From Mesorhizobium waimense (lineage in GTDB: Bacteria > Pseudomonadota > Alphaproteobacteria > Rhizobiales > Rhizobiaceae), in NCBI RefSeq assembly GCF_003601975.1, contig NZ_QZWZ01000004.1, positions 1-64,000 on the forward strand: a stretch of 64,000 nt of DNA, in the 5' to 3' direction. Shown here piece by piece: positions 54,439 to 63,605 of the stretch. The notes under the pieces were generated by a model. That model did no database searches and was not told where the DNA came from. It saw only the letters and a program-made list of their open reading frames with translations. Position 1 is the first letter of the stretch; the number at the start of each line of letters is the position of its first letter. The position numbers and the translations under genes are program-made.

Positions 54439-55591
54439 ACGCACCCACAACAACGCGCCCGCCGCCACCATTGCGGAAATCACGGCGCAATATGACCGCA
54501 TCGCGCTGGTGTTGCAGGGCGGCGGCGCGCTCGGCGCCTATCAGGCCGGCGTCTATCAGGCGCTGGCCGAAGCCGGCTGCGAGCCGAGTTGGCTGTCCGG
54601 CGTGTCGATCGGCGCCATCAACGCGTCGATCATCGCCGGCAATGAGCCGAGCCGCCGGCTGCAGCGTCTCGAGCAATTCTGGCAGACGATTTCGGGGCGC
54701 AAGATCTGGGCCTTTACGCCCGAAGGCGACATCTACCGCGACATCCGCAACCGCACCTCCTCGTGGATGACGATGGCCATGGGCCAGCCCGGCTTCTTCA
54801 AGCCGCGCAATCCCAATCCCTGGTTCGAACAGCCGGGTGCCGACGGCGCCACCAGCTTCTACGACACCGCGGAATTGAAGGACACGCTGGAAAGACTGAT
54901 CGACTTCGACATTCTGAACGACGGCAGGAAGCGGCTCAGCGTCGGCGCGGTCAATGTCAGGACCGGCAATTTCGTCTATTTCGACACCGACAATGTGCGC
55001 ATCGGCCCTGAGCACATCATGGCCAGCGGCGCGCTGCCGCCGGCCTTCCCATCGGTCCGCATCGACGGCGAGTACTACTGGGACGGTGGCATCGTCTCCA
55101 ACACGCCGCTGCAATATCTGCTCGACCAGGAAGAGGACCGCTCATCGCTGGTGTTTCAGGTCGACCTGTTCAGCGCGCGCGGCACCTTGCCGCGCGGCAT
55201 GGCTGACGTGCTGTCGCGCCACAAGGACATCATGTATTCCAGCCGCACGCGCCAGAACACCGACAATTTCCAGCGCATTCACGCGCTGAAGATGAAGCTG
55301 CTCGATGCGCTGAATCGCGTTCCTCCCGAACTGCTGAAGGACGGCGAGAAAGAGCTGATCGCCGATTATTCGGATGCCGGCGTCGTCAACATCGTCCACC
55401 TCATCTACCAGCACAAGGGCTACGAGGGGCACGCAAAGGATTACGAATTCTCCGGCACCTCGATGCGCGAGCATTGGGAGATGGGCCTGGAGGACACGCA
55501 GCGCACGCTGCGCCATCGCCAGTGGCTGACCCTGCCGACCGATGTCGAGGGCGTCGCCATCCACGATCTGCACCGCGAAGATCCCACCTAA
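54431..55591 (+). CDS. patatin-like phospholipase
   Basis: The 386-residue protein starts at a GTG inside the end of the decarboxylase gene. It has the patatin oxyanion hole [13 protein letters not shown], the nucleophile Ser59 in GVSIGAINA and Asp218 in the DGGIVSNTP motif, a complete Ser-Asp dyad. A C-terminal extension of about 150 residues (DUF3734-type, with [16 protein letters not shown]) is typical of this bacterial subgroup. It may act on membrane lipids or on polyhydroxybutyrate-linked esters; the bdhA-adc context favours the storage-polymer side, by inference. Confidence 0.82.
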   Translation: MLERTHNNAPAATIAEITAQYDRIALVLQGGGALGAYQAGVYQALAEAGCEPSWLSGVSIGAINASIIAGNEPSRRLQRLEQFWQTISGRKIWAFTPEGDIYRDIRNRTSSWMTMAMGQPGFFKPRNPNPWFEQPGADGATSFYDTAELKDTLERLIDFDILNDGRKRLSVGAVNVRTGNFVYFDTDNVRIGPEHIMASGALPPAFPSVRIDGEYYWDGGIVSNTPLQYLLDQEEDRSSLVFQVDLFSARGTLPRGMADVLSRHKDIMYSSRTRQNTDNFQRIHALKMKLLDALNRVPPELLKDGEKELIADYSDAGVVNIVHLIYQHKGYEGHAKDYEFSGTSMREHWEMGLEDTQRTLRHRQWLTLPTDVEGVAIHDLHREDPT

Positions 55592-55629
55592 ACCAGGCCT
55601 TCAGCCTCGGTAGGATTGCTCTGAACAAG

Positions 55630-55662
55630 TTAAAGGCAGCGTCCCTCCGGCGCTGCCTTTAA
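55630..55662. terminator. bidirectional hairpin after the patatin gene
   Basis: TTAAAGGCAGCG and its exact complement CGCTGCCTTTAA enclose a nine-base loop. The A/T-rich flanks of the stem give an AAA/TTT tract on each strand, so it can terminate the patatin operon and the converging transcript from 55688. Confidence 0.75.
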
Positions 55663-55687
55663 CTTTGTAACGACTGTTACGTTTCGC

Positions 55688-56065
55688 TCAGAACACCTGG
55701 CGGAAGACAATGAAAAGCACGAAGGCGAGCGCAATCGAGCATGGCAGCGTCAGCACCCAGGCAAGCAGCAGGTTGCGCACCGTCGACCACTGCAGGCCCG
55801 AACCGTTCGCGGCCATCGTGCTGGCGACGCCGGAAGACAGCACATGCGTCGTCGACACCGGCAGGCCCAGCCGGTCGGCCATGCCGATGGTCACCATGGC
55901 GACGAGTTCGGCGGCGGCACCCTGGCCATAGGTCAGGTGACGCTTGCCGATCTTCTCGCCGACCGTAACGACGATGCGCTTCCAGCCTACCATCGTGCCG
56001 AGGCCGAGCGCCAGCGCAACGGTGATCTTCACCCAGAGCGGGATGAACTTCGTCGCGTTTGCAAT
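55688..56065 (-). pseudogene. C-terminal remnant of an inorganic phosphate transporter (PiT)
   Basis: About 125 residues match the C-terminal part of PiT proteins: VKITVALALGLGTMVGWKRI, AAELVAMVTIGMADRLG and LPVSTTHVLSSGVASTMA, ending in four membrane spans. Full-length PiT has about 330-500 residues, and no N-terminal half precedes it: the frame reads into unrelated sequence near 56070 and the TetR gene begins at 56175 on the same strand. It is therefore a truncated pseudogene. Confidence 0.7.
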
Positions 56066-56174
56066 GCACAAAAGACGGGAAGACGCTATGTCCGGACGAT
56101 GAAGCTGGTATGACGATTTCGACCGGCGGTTGCATTCGGTTGAACCCGAGCCCAACCTCAGCAGGCGCGGCAAC

Positions 56175-56708
56175 TCATTTTGCAATCTCCAGCAGCGACG
56201 CCACCAGCAGCCGGCGCTCGTCCTGCGAGAGCACGTCGGAATCGAAGAGATTCATGCTGCGAAGCCCTTCTATGGCGAGAAAGCAGACCAGCAGCGCCTT
56301 GATATCGGGCGTCTCATCCTTCAGCCGCTCGAACAACTGCTGCTTGAAGGTTTTTATCGGCGTCATGAAATCGGGATCCTCGGCGATTGCCGAAAAGATC
56401 CAGGATGCCGAGGGTTTCGGCTCCTCGCAGTCATCGGCCGAAAGCCTGACATAGGCCGCAAGCCGGCTTTCGCCGCCATTGTCGGCCGCGCGGGACTCCA
56501 GCGCTTGCTCGAATTCGCGCAGATAGTCCTCCACCAGGCCCTGCATCAGTTTTGCCTTGGTCGGGAAATTGTAGAGCAGGCCACCCTTCGACACGCCGGC
56601 GCGGCTGGCGACGGCGTCGAGCGACAGGCTGCCGGGACCGGTTTCCCGCGCCACCTCGGCGGCGGCGGCGAGGATCTTGTCGCGGGAATTTGCTCTGCGG
56701 GTTTTCAT
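56175..56708 (-). CDS. TetR-family repressor of the RND pump
   Basis: The 177-residue regulator has a TetR helix-turn-helix (RDKILAAAAEVARETGPGSLS, then RAGVSKGGLLYNFPTK) and a short ligand domain. It is divergent from the RND operon, and the region between holds two palindromes, one of them between the -35 and -10 of the pump promoter (56749-56762). Repression of the pump, relieved by a toxic ligand, is the standard arrangement. Confidence 0.85.
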   Translation of the reverse strand: MKTRRANSRDKILAAAAEVARETGPGSLSLDAVASRAGVSKGGLLYNFPTKAKLMQGLVEDYLREFEQALESRAADNGGESRLAAYVRLSADDCEEPKPSASWIFSAIAEDPDFMTPIKTFKQQLFERLKDETPDIKALLVCFLAIEGLRSMNLFDSDVLSQDERRLLVASLLEIAK

Positions 56709-56748
56709 CGGCGCCTCCCCTTACATTAGCCTATGTGGAATTGACAAG

Positions 56749-56762
56749 ACCGTCCAGACGGT
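56749..56762. promoter_or_regulatory. palindromic operator in the RND promoter
   Basis: ACCGTC-CA-GACGGT is a perfect 14-bp palindrome lying just behind a TTGACA (56741-56746). A weaker palindrome ACAT-TAGCCT-ATGT is at 56723-56736. The TetR gene and pump operon diverge from here. Confidence 0.6.
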
Positions 56763-56854
56763 ACAGTAAGACCGCCATCATTTGAAATCGGGACATGAGA
56801 AGAATATCTGTCCCGGATCGACCGCCATGCCGGTCGCCGGTTGAGGGGGCACTC

Positions 56855-58162
56855 TTGTTCAAGCGCACAATCCAGACAATCGTCATCGCCTTGGTTTTGC
56901 TCGTGCTCGCGGTGGTATGCGGCGGCATCGTCGGCTTCAACTTCCTGCGCGACAACGGCATCAAGCAATACTTCGCCACGATGAAACCGCCGGCGGCGAC
57001 CGTGTCGACATTCGCCGTCAAGCCGACAGCGTGGACGCCGGGCATCGAGGCGATCGGCACAGTCAGTGCCGTACACGGCGTGGACCTTACCGTCGAAACC
57101 AGCGGCATCGTCAGGCAGGTCCTCTTTCACGCCAATCAGAAGGTTGCGGACGGCGCGGTCCTCCTGCAGCTCGACGATGCCGTCGAGCGCGCAGATCTAG
57201 AAGCGACGAAGGCGCAAGTGGCGGTCGTCCAGACTGCGCTGACGCGCGCCATCGAACTGCAGAGGCGCGGCGTTAATCCGGAAGCTACGCTCGACACGGC
57301 GCGTGCAACCGCAGCCGCCACCGAAGCCCAAGTGGCCAAACTGCAGGCGGTGCTCGACCAGAAGCGGCTGACGGCGCCTTTCAGCGGCACGGTGGGTATC
57401 CCGAAAATTGACCTTGGCCAGTATCTCGCGCCAGGCACCGCGGTGGTGACTTTGCAGGACCTCGACACGATGCGGGTTGACTTCTCGGTTCCCGAACAGC
57501 AGCTTCCGTTGCTCAAGATCGATCAGACAGTGCGGCTGGGAATCGGCGGCGGCGACATGCCTTTCGCCGGCAAGATCCGCGGCATCGACCCCAAGATCGA
57601 CCCGGCGAGCCGGCTTGTCAGCATCCGGGCCGAAGTCGCCAACACGGAAGGCAAGCTGACGCCTGGCCAGTTTGTGCAGGTGCGTGTCGAACTGCCCGAG
57701 GAAAACAACGTGCTGGCGCTGCCGCAGACGGCATTGACATCCAGCCTCTATGGCGACTTCGTCTTCGTCGTGCGTCCGGCCAAGGCTCAAGAAGCCGCTC
57801 CGGCCCCGGCAGCCAAGCCGGAAGAAAAGCCGGCCGACAAACCTGCGGCGGATGCCGCCAAGCCCGCGGCGGATGCGAAGAAACCCGCTGCCGAAGGTGC
57901 TGCGGCAAAACCAGCTGACAAGGCGGCCGCGGACCCGGCCAAGCCTGCAACAGAAGCGCCGAAGCCGGAGCTCGTACTGTCCCAGGTCTTCGTCAAGCCG
58001 GGCCGCCGTAACAACGGCATGGTTGAGGTCTTGGAAGGCATCGCTGCTGGCGACGAGGTCGTCACCGCCGGTCAGAACCGGCTCTACAACGGCATGTCCG
58101 TTGCCGTCGACAACACGATCGACCCGACCAAATCGGCAAACAACCAGGCCGCCCAGCAATGA
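56855..58162 (+). CDS. RND efflux pump, membrane-fusion (HlyD/MexA-type) subunit
   Basis: The 435-residue subunit has an N-terminal membrane anchor (TIQTIVIALVLLVLAVVCGG), a barrel-sandwich region with VETSGIVRQVLFHANQKVADG, an alpha-hairpin and beta-barrel domain (GKLTPGQFVQVRVELP). I prefer the TTG at 56855, which has GAGGGGG five bases ahead; an in-frame ATG at 56795 would add 20 residues of no likeness to the family. An unusual run of Ala, Pro and Lys of about 60 residues interrupts the barrel near residue 330-390. It overlaps the pump gene by four bases. With it and an outer-membrane protein it should expel toxic compounds. Confidence 0.85.
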   Translation: MFKRTIQTIVIALVLLVLAVVCGGIVGFNFLRDNGIKQYFATMKPPAATVSTFAVKPTAWTPGIEAIGTVSAVHGVDLTVETSGIVRQVLFHANQKVADGAVLLQLDDAVERADLEATKAQVAVVQTALTRAIELQRRGVNPEATLDTARATAAATEAQVAKLQAVLDQKRLTAPFSGTVGIPKIDLGQYLAPGTAVVTLQDLDTMRVDFSVPEQQLPLLKIDQTVRLGIGGGDMPFAGKIRGIDPKIDPASRLVSIRAEVANTEGKLTPGQFVQVRVELPEENNVLALPQTALTSSLYGDFVFVVRPAKAQEAAPAPAAKPEEKPADKPAADAAKPAADAKKPAAEGAAAKPADKAAADPAKPATEAPKPELVLSQVFVKPGRRNNGMVEVLEGIAAGDEVVTAGQNRLYNGMSVAVDNTIDPTKSANNQAAQQ

Positions 58163-61100
58163 GCATTTCCGACATCTTCATCCGCCGCCCGGTCCTGTCG
58201 ACCGTTCTGGCCTGCATGATCCTGCTCCTGGGCTTCCAGGGCATCTTCAACCTGTCGATCCGGCAATACCCGAAGGTCGATGAAACCGCGATCACGATCA
58301 CGACCGCCTATCCCGGCGCCAGCGCCGACCTGATCCAGGGCTTCATCTCCGCGCCGATCGCGCGTGCCGTCGCCTCGACCGAAAACATCGATTACGTCAC
58401 CTCCGCCAGCCGGCCGTCGTCTAGCACCGTGACAGTGCAGATGAAGCTCGGTTCCAATCCCGATGTCGCGCTGACTGAAGTGCTGTCGAAGGTCCAGGGC
58501 GTGCGCGGCACCTTGCCGGATGCATCCAAGGACCCGGTGATCGTCAAGGGCACCGGTGATCAGTTCGCGATGATGTACATCTCGATGCAAAATCCGAACA
58601 TGACGAAGGAGCAGCTGACCGAATATATCGAGCGCGTCATCCGGCCCCGTATCTCGACGGTGGAAGGCGTTGCCGACGTGCAGATCTTCGGCGCCCAGGA
58701 ATATTCGATGCGCGTCTGGATCGACCCGGTCAAGCTTGCCGCGCGCGGCGTCACCGCGGCGGACGTGCTGACCGCCATCAACGACTCCAACTTTCTCTCC
58801 GCGCCCGGCAATACCCAGAACGAGTACGTCGTCTCGTCGATCACCGTACGCTCGACATTGCAGACCCCGGAGGCTTTCGCCGAGCTTCCGCTTCGCTCAA
58901 AGGACGGCAACGTGGTGCGGTTGCGCGACGTTGCACGCGTGGAACTGGGTGCGGAGAACACCGACACCAGGGTCAGCTTCAACGGCAAGCCCGGCACCTT
59001 CCTCGCTATCTTCCCGACGCCGGCGGCGAACCCGCTGACGACGGCGGCTGCGATCCACAAAATCGTGCCGACGATCCAGGACACGCTGCCGAAGGGCATG
59101 ACGATCGAGATCGTCTACGATTCCACCGAACAGATCAGCGCCTCGATCGAGGAGGTATTCAAGACCATCGCCGAGGCGGTCGCCATCGTCATTGTCGTCA
59201 TCCTGCTCTTCCTCGGTTCGTTCCGCTCGGTGATGATGCCGATCGTCACCATTCCGCTGTCGCTGATCGGCGTCTGCTTCCTGCTGTTTTCGGTCGGCTA
59301 TTCGATCAACCTCTTGTCGTTGCTGGCCATGGTGCTGGCGATCGGCCTGGTCGTCGACGACGCCATCGTGGTGGTAGAAAACATCCACCGCCACATGGAA
59401 GAGGACCACATGTCGCCGATGCAGGCGGCCTTCAACGGCATGCGGGAGATCTTTTCCGCCATCGTCGCCATGACGATAACGCTGGCCGCCGTGTTCGCGC
59501 CGCTGGCCTTCACCGGCGGCCTGACCGGTGCGCTGTTTCGCGAATTCGCCGTCACCCTTGCCGGTTCGGTGGTGCTGTCGGGTATCGTCGCCGTCACCAT
59601 CACGCCGATGATGTCGGCGCGCCTGCTGAAGGCCGGCGCGCCCGGCCGTTTCCAGCGCACTGTCGACGGCACCTTCGGATGGGTCGAGCGCGTTTATGAG
59701 AAGGCGGTCAAAGGCTCGCTGAATTATCGCCCGGTGACACTGATCATCGTCCTTGCGCTGGTCGGCGTCACCGGCTTCGCGTTTACCAAGACCTCGAGCG
59801 AACTGGCGCCGGAGGAAGACCAGGGCTTCCTGCTGTCGATCGTGACCGGGCCGCGCTACGCGACGTCGGACTATACCGAGACCTACGTCAATCAGATCCT
59901 GGGTCTGGTGAAGGATATCCCGGAAACACGGGCGCAGTTCTCGGCGGTCGCCTTCGGCGGCCAGACCAACGGCGCCTTCGTCGGCTTCGCGTTCAAGGAC
60001 TGGGCCGAGCGCGCCCGCAGTTCGAAGGAGCTCCAGGCCGACATACAGGGGCGTCTCGGCAAGGTCGCCGGCGTCGAGGCCTTCGTCTTCGCGCCGCCGA
60101 CGCTGCCGGGCTCCGGCGGCGGCCTGCCGATCTCGATGGTGGTGCGCTCGACCGGCGCCGCGTCGGAGGTTTACGAGGCGGCGGAGCAGATCAAGAACAA
60201 GGCGCAGGCCTCCGGCCGTTTCATCGTCGTGCAGAACTCCATGTCCTATGACGCGCCACAGGTGACGGTGACCATCGACCGCGATCGCGCCGCGGCCCTC
60301 AACCTGCCGATCGCAGACATCGGCCGCACGTTGACCTTGCTGGTCGGCGGCGCCGAAGTGGCGCAGTTCGACCGCGACTCCAACAGCTACGACATCATCC
60401 CGCAGGTGCCGCAGGAATTCCGTGACAATCCCGAGAAGCTGGCCGAGTATTTCGTGCGCAGCGCCTCGGGCGAGATGGTGCCGCTTTCTTCCGTGGTAAC
60501 GATCTCGACCAACGCGTCGCCGGCGGCCATCGAGCAGTTCAACCAGTTGAACTCGGCGACGATTTCCGCGCTGCCGCTGCCAGGCGTCACCACTGGCGAC
60601 GGACTGAAGGCCCTGGAGGACATCGCCAAGGAGAGCCTGCCCGAAACCTTCTTCGTCGACTATTCCGGCCAGTCCAGGCAGGAGAAGGAACAAGGCAACA
60701 CGATCCTGATTGCCTTTGCGGCCGCCGTGCTGGTCATCTATCTGGTGCTGGCGGCGCAGTTCGAAAGCTTCCGCGATCCGCTGATCATCATGATGGCGGT
60801 GCCGCTGTCGATCTTCGGCGCCATTGTGCCGCTCAATCTCGGCCTCGGAACGCTGAACATCTACACCCAGGTCGGGCTGATCACGCTGATCGGCCTGATC
60901 ACCAAGCACGGCATCCTGCTGGTCGAGTTCGCAAACCAGCAGCGCGAGAAGCACCAGATGTCGCGACGCGAAGCGATCGTCGCCTCTGCCAAGGTCCGGT
61001 TGCGGCCGATCCTGATGACGACGGCGGCGATGGCGCTGGGCGTGGTGCCGCTGATCGTCTCCAGTGGTGCCGGCGCTGCAGCCCGTTACTCGATGGGCCT

Positions 61101-61242
61101 GGTGATCTTCACCGGCATCCTGGTCGGAACCATGTTCACGCTGTTCGTGGTGCCGATGTTCTACACTTTCATCGCCAGCAAGGACCTGCCGCATCATGCC
61201 GAGAAGCCGGATCCGAAGCTGATGCCGGTGCCGGTGGATTGA
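58159..61242 (+). CDS. RND efflux pump, inner-membrane transporter (HAE1 family)
   Basis: The 1027-residue transporter has the RND plan with twelve spans, two large periplasmic loops and the family marks: IFIRRPVLSTVLACMILLLG at the start, GLVVDDAIVVVENIHRHM with the proton-relay Asp pair about residue 400, and GLITKHGILLVEFANQQR in span ten. The start ATG overlaps the membrane-fusion stop. An outer-membrane channel gene is not in the window. A strong terminator follows at 61258. Confidence 0.93.
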   Translation: MSISDIFIRRPVLSTVLACMILLLGFQGIFNLSIRQYPKVDETAITITTAYPGASADLIQGFISAPIARAVASTENIDYVTSASRPSSSTVTVQMKLGSNPDVALTEVLSKVQGVRGTLPDASKDPVIVKGTGDQFAMMYISMQNPNMTKEQLTEYIERVIRPRISTVEGVADVQIFGAQEYSMRVWIDPVKLAARGVTAADVLTAINDSNFLSAPGNTQNEYVVSSITVRSTLQTPEAFAELPLRSKDGNVVRLRDVARVELGAENTDTRVSFNGKPGTFLAIFPTPAANPLTTAAAIHKIVPTIQDTLPKGMTIEIVYDSTEQISASIEEVFKTIAEAVAIVIVVILLFLGSFRSVMMPIVTIPLSLIGVCFLLFSVGYSINLLSLLAMVLAIGLVVDDAIVVVENIHRHMEEDHMSPMQAAFNGMREIFSAIVAMTITLAAVFAPLAFTGGLTGALFREFAVTLAGSVVLSGIVAVTITPMMSARLLKAGAPGRFQRTVDGTFGWVERVYEKAVKGSLNYRPVTLIIVLALVGVTGFAFTKTSSELAPEEDQGFLLSIVTGPRYATSDYTETYVNQILGLVKDIPETRAQFSAVAFGGQTNGAFVGFAFKDWAERARSSKELQADIQGRLGKVAGVEAFVFAPPTLPGSGGGLPISMVVRSTGAASEVYEAAEQIKNKAQASGRFIVVQNSMSYDAPQVTVTIDRDRAAALNLPIADIGRTLTLLVGGAEVAQFDRDSNSYDIIPQVPQEFRDNPEKLAEYFVRSASGEMVPLSSVVTISTNASPAAIEQFNQLNSATISALPLPGVTTGDGLKALEDIAKESLPETFFVDYSGQSRQEKEQGNTILIAFAAAVLVIYLVLAAQFESFRDPLIIMMAVPLSIFGAIVPLNLGLGTLNIYTQVGLITLIGLITKHGILLVEFANQQREKHQMSRREAIVASAKVRLRPILMTTAAMALGVVPLIVSSGAGAAARYSMGLVIFTGILVGTMFTLFVVPMFYTFIASKDLPHHAEKPDPKLMPVPVD

Positions 61243-61257
61243 CAAAGACAAGAGACA

Positions 61258-61290
61258 AAAAAAGAGGCCGGATTTTCCGGCCTCTTTTTT
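61258..61290 (+). terminator. intrinsic terminator of the RND operon
   Basis: AAAAAAGAGGCCGG pairs with CCGGCCTCTTTTTT around an ATTTT loop, followed by a six-T run, 16 bases behind the RND stop. It works in both directions and also closes the converging L,D-transpeptidase gene. Confidence 0.92.
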
Positions 61291-61403
61291 GGCTGAGCTG
61301 ATTTACCGCCGAAGCCACTTCCAGCGCCTTCCAGCGGGAGCCTGAAACGGTGAAAAGCGCGGCAGCTTGCCGAAGCTTCACAGCCGGCTCCAACCACAGC
61401 CTG

Positions 61404-61856
61404 CTACTTGACGATGACGATACTGGTGTTGGCCGGGCCAAAGGCCTCGACCAGCTGGTAGAAATCGGCGGCATTGTCAGGATGCAGCCGCACGCAGCCA
61501 TGCGAGGCCGGCCGGCCGAGGTGCTTGATGGCATAGGTCGCATGCACGGCATAGCCGCCGTTGAAGAACACCGAATGCGGCATCGGCGCATTGTCGTATT
61601 TCTTCGAGTACCACATCTCATGCATGCGGGTCGGCTTGAACGAGCCGGTCGGCGTGACATACCCCCTGCCGCCGGTCGACACCTTCCAGGCGAACGTCGG
61701 CCGGCCGTCGACCAGCACTTCCATGGTCTGCTGCGAAAGCGAGACACGGGCCAGGATCTGGTTGGCGTGAGCCGCGCCACTGCCGAAGAGCAAGGCCGCG
61801 CCGGTGAGCGCAGCAGCAGTGATGTTGATAAGCTTGGCGGAAATGGTGGTGTGCAT
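61404..61856 (-). CDS. L,D-transpeptidase (YkuD domain)
   Basis: The 150-residue periplasmic protein has a Sec signal (TAAALTGAALLFGSGAAHA) and a complete YkuD domain: the catalytic HATYAIKHLGRPASHGCVRL, with His, then SHGCVR with the Cys nucleophile and Arg. Such enzymes make 3-3 cross-links in peptidoglycan or attach proteins to it. The ATG at 61854-61856 is preceded by AGGGGAC. It is a stand-alone gene. Confidence 0.88.
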   Translation of the reverse strand: MHTTISAKLINITAAALTGAALLFGSGAAHANQILARVSLSQQTMEVLVDGRPTFAWKVSTGGRGYVTPTGSFKPTRMHEMWYSKKYDNAPMPHSVFFNGGYAVHATYAIKHLGRPASHGCVRLHPDNAADFYQLVEAFGPANTSIVIVK

Positions 61857-62213
61857 GATGTCCCCTCTCTCTGCCGGTCCGGCCGGCTCCAATTCGATGG
61901 CGGACTTATCGCTGCGTCATGTTTCAGGCTGACTTCGCTTGATGCTCGCTTTTGTTTCGAATCTGTTTCCTAATATTAACAAGAATGGTTACCCCGACCG
62001 ACCGGTTCAGGCCACTATGGTCTGGCGGCTCTGCAACCCAACACAACCAGTCTCTCACGCTTTTGCGAAACAAAGACGCGATTTTCCTTTACAAGAAAGG
62101 GACTTAAGCTGTCTCGAAACCAATCTGCAACAAAGTCCCGCCCGCGCGGCATGATCTGGATACAGCCCGGCCGCACAGTTGACGTAACGAAAAGCAGTCG
62201 GCACCAAACGAAA
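61857..62213. other. intergenic region
   Basis: This 357-base stretch between the L,D-transpeptidase and the small membrane protein holds no gene that I can support. It is AT-richer than its neighbours between 61930 and 62130 and should contain promoters for both flanking genes; no clear operator was found. Confidence 0.5.
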
Positions 62214-62546
62214 ATGAGCAGGAAAACGAACATCCCGTTCTGGATCTTCAGGATAAGCATCGCGGCGATCATCGTCGGCGGCGTCGGCACAGTTGCCGGA
62301 AGCCCGATGACAACGCTTGCGGCGATGAATACGGGCGAGGTTTCGACACTGCATGCCGCACTGTTCATAGCCACGGTCTGGATCGTCTCCAGCCTGCGCA
62401 TTAACCGGCTCAAGGCCCTCTGGCGGGTCGGCCTTGGGCTGAAGTGGATGCGCGGCGCCTCCGGCTACTTGCTGCCGAGAGGACCGAAGGCCCGCGCCGC
62501 GACGGGGGGCTCCGTGGGCGGCGCGGGCACTTCGGGGGTTTCCTGA
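62214..62546 (+). CDS. small hydrophobic protein of unknown function
   Basis: The 110-residue protein has two membrane spans (IPFWIFRISIAAIIVGGVG and TLHAALFIATVWIVSSL) and a glycine-rich C-terminal tail. I do not recognise the family. The ATG at 62214 is preceded by an A-rich stretch but no clear ribosome binding site, and an alternative ATG lies at 62151. It lies between an L,D-transpeptidase and a two-component locus, which gives no firm clue. Confidence 0.45.
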   Translation: MSRKTNIPFWIFRISIAAIIVGGVGTVAGSPMTTLAAMNTGEVSTLHAALFIATVWIVSSLRINRLKALWRVGLGLKWMRGASGYLLPRGPKARAATGGSVGGAGTSGVS

Positions 62547-62586
62547 AGCGCCAATATATTTTGGTCTGATCTGAAGGGATGGAAAA

Positions 62587-62754
62587 ATGAACACGAAATC
62601 TGCCGCCGCGGTGCTTTCTGCATTGCTTTATGCCCAAGCCCTGCTCGGCTTTGCCGGCCTTGCCGCGGTGCTGTTGCGGGATCGTGCCCAGACCTATGAG
62701 GTCACCCTCGCCAGCGATATGCCGTCAGGGCCATCCGAACTCGTGGTGCGCTGA
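62587..62754 (+). CDS. 55-residue membrane protein of unknown function
   Basis: The ATG at 62587 follows GAAGGGATGG and reads through to the TGA at 62752-62754. The product has one hydrophobic span of about 20 residues (LLYAQALLGFAGLAAVLL) and a short polar tail. It is in line with the preceding gene, 40 bases behind it, so the two are probably co-transcribed. The family is not recognised; coding potential rests on the ribosome binding site, the span and codon use. Confidence 0.45.
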   Translation: MNTKSAAAVLSALLYAQALLGFAGLAAVLLRDRAQTYEVTLASDMPSGPSELVVR

Positions 62755-62827
62755 GCGATTGCATCGGACCCAGAAGATGGAGACCGGTCCGATGCTGAAA
62801 CAAAGAAACAGGATGACCGCCCTGTTC

Positions 62828-63511
62828 TCAGTCGGCGCGCTGCGTCGGCGGATCGAACCGGTAGCCGGCTCCTCTTATCGTGGTGATGGTATCTGTGTCG
62901 AGCTTGCGGCGCAGCCGCACGATGCGCGAATCGATCGAGCGATCGAAGGCGTCGGCGTTCTCAGCAGGTGCCGCCGCAATGATGTCGTCGCGCGTCAGCA
63001 CCTTGCGCGGGCTGGCCAGAAACAGCCTGAGCAGCGCCACCTGGCCCGGCGAGAGCTGGTCCTCAGTGCCCGAGCGATGCATGACCATGGCCGACCTCAG
63101 ATCGACGGTCGCATTCTCCAGCACCACCAGTTCCCCCGCACCTCTGCCGCGCCGCGCCAGCAGGCCGCCGATGCGCGCGGCAAGCTCGCGGACATTGAGC
63201 GGACTTTCGACGACGTCGGCGGCACCGAGCTCGAGCGCCAGCACCTTGTCGACAAGGTCGGCCGGCCGGCAGATCAGGATGAAATCAGGCCCGCCCTCGC
63301 CGCCATGGCGCCTGAGCAGATCGCGTCCCTCGGCCTGGCTCAGACTGTCGCCGACAACCACCACGTCGATGCCCTTGGCCGAAAGCAGCGATTCCGCTTC
63401 CCAGGGCTGGCGCGCTTCGCGCACGTCGTGGCCACGCCGCTCAAGATGGTCGGCGAGATCGCTCGCAACCACTTGCGCTACGGATACGAGCGCGATGACC
63501 GATCGTGCCAT
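62828..63511 (-). CDS. OmpR-type regulator with degenerate receiver domain
   Basis: The 227-residue protein has the OmpR winged helix at its C-terminus (SPGQVALLRLFLASPRKVLT, RIVRLRRKLDTDTITTIRGAGYRF). The N-terminal receiver is degenerate: the acidic pair at the start is replaced (ALVSVAQVV), the phospho-acceptor site reads VVVVGDSLSQAEG with Gly at the expected Asp position, and the Lys near the end is Glu-Ser (VVESPLN). It probably does not respond to phosphorylation. It is divergent from a canonical response regulator at 63606, separated by 94 bases. I chose the ATG at 63511; 63556 is an alternative. Confidence 0.7.
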   Translation of the reverse strand: MARSVIALVSVAQVVASDLADHLERRGHDVREARQPWEAESLLSAKGIDVVVVGDSLSQAEGRDLLRRHGGEGGPDFILICRPADLVDKVLALELGAADVVESPLNVRELAARIGGLLARRGRGAGELVVLENATVDLRSAMVMHRSGTEDQLSPGQVALLRLFLASPRKVLTRDDIIAAAPAENADAFDRSIDSRIVRLRRKLDTDTITTIRGAGYRFDPPTQRAD

Positions 63512-63605
63512 GTTTTTCCACCCCGCGACAGACATCTCAAGATGAGTGCTGGACATGATGTTTATACCCAATCTACTTTCCGCTGAAAGCGGGAGCGAGA
63601 GCATA

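Noticed and set aside
58897..61251. A 784-codon open frame antisense to the RND transporter.
   Set aside because: The RND gene on the other strand is intact with all family motifs. The antisense translation is rich in His, Arg and Asp without any fold and has no ribosome binding site.
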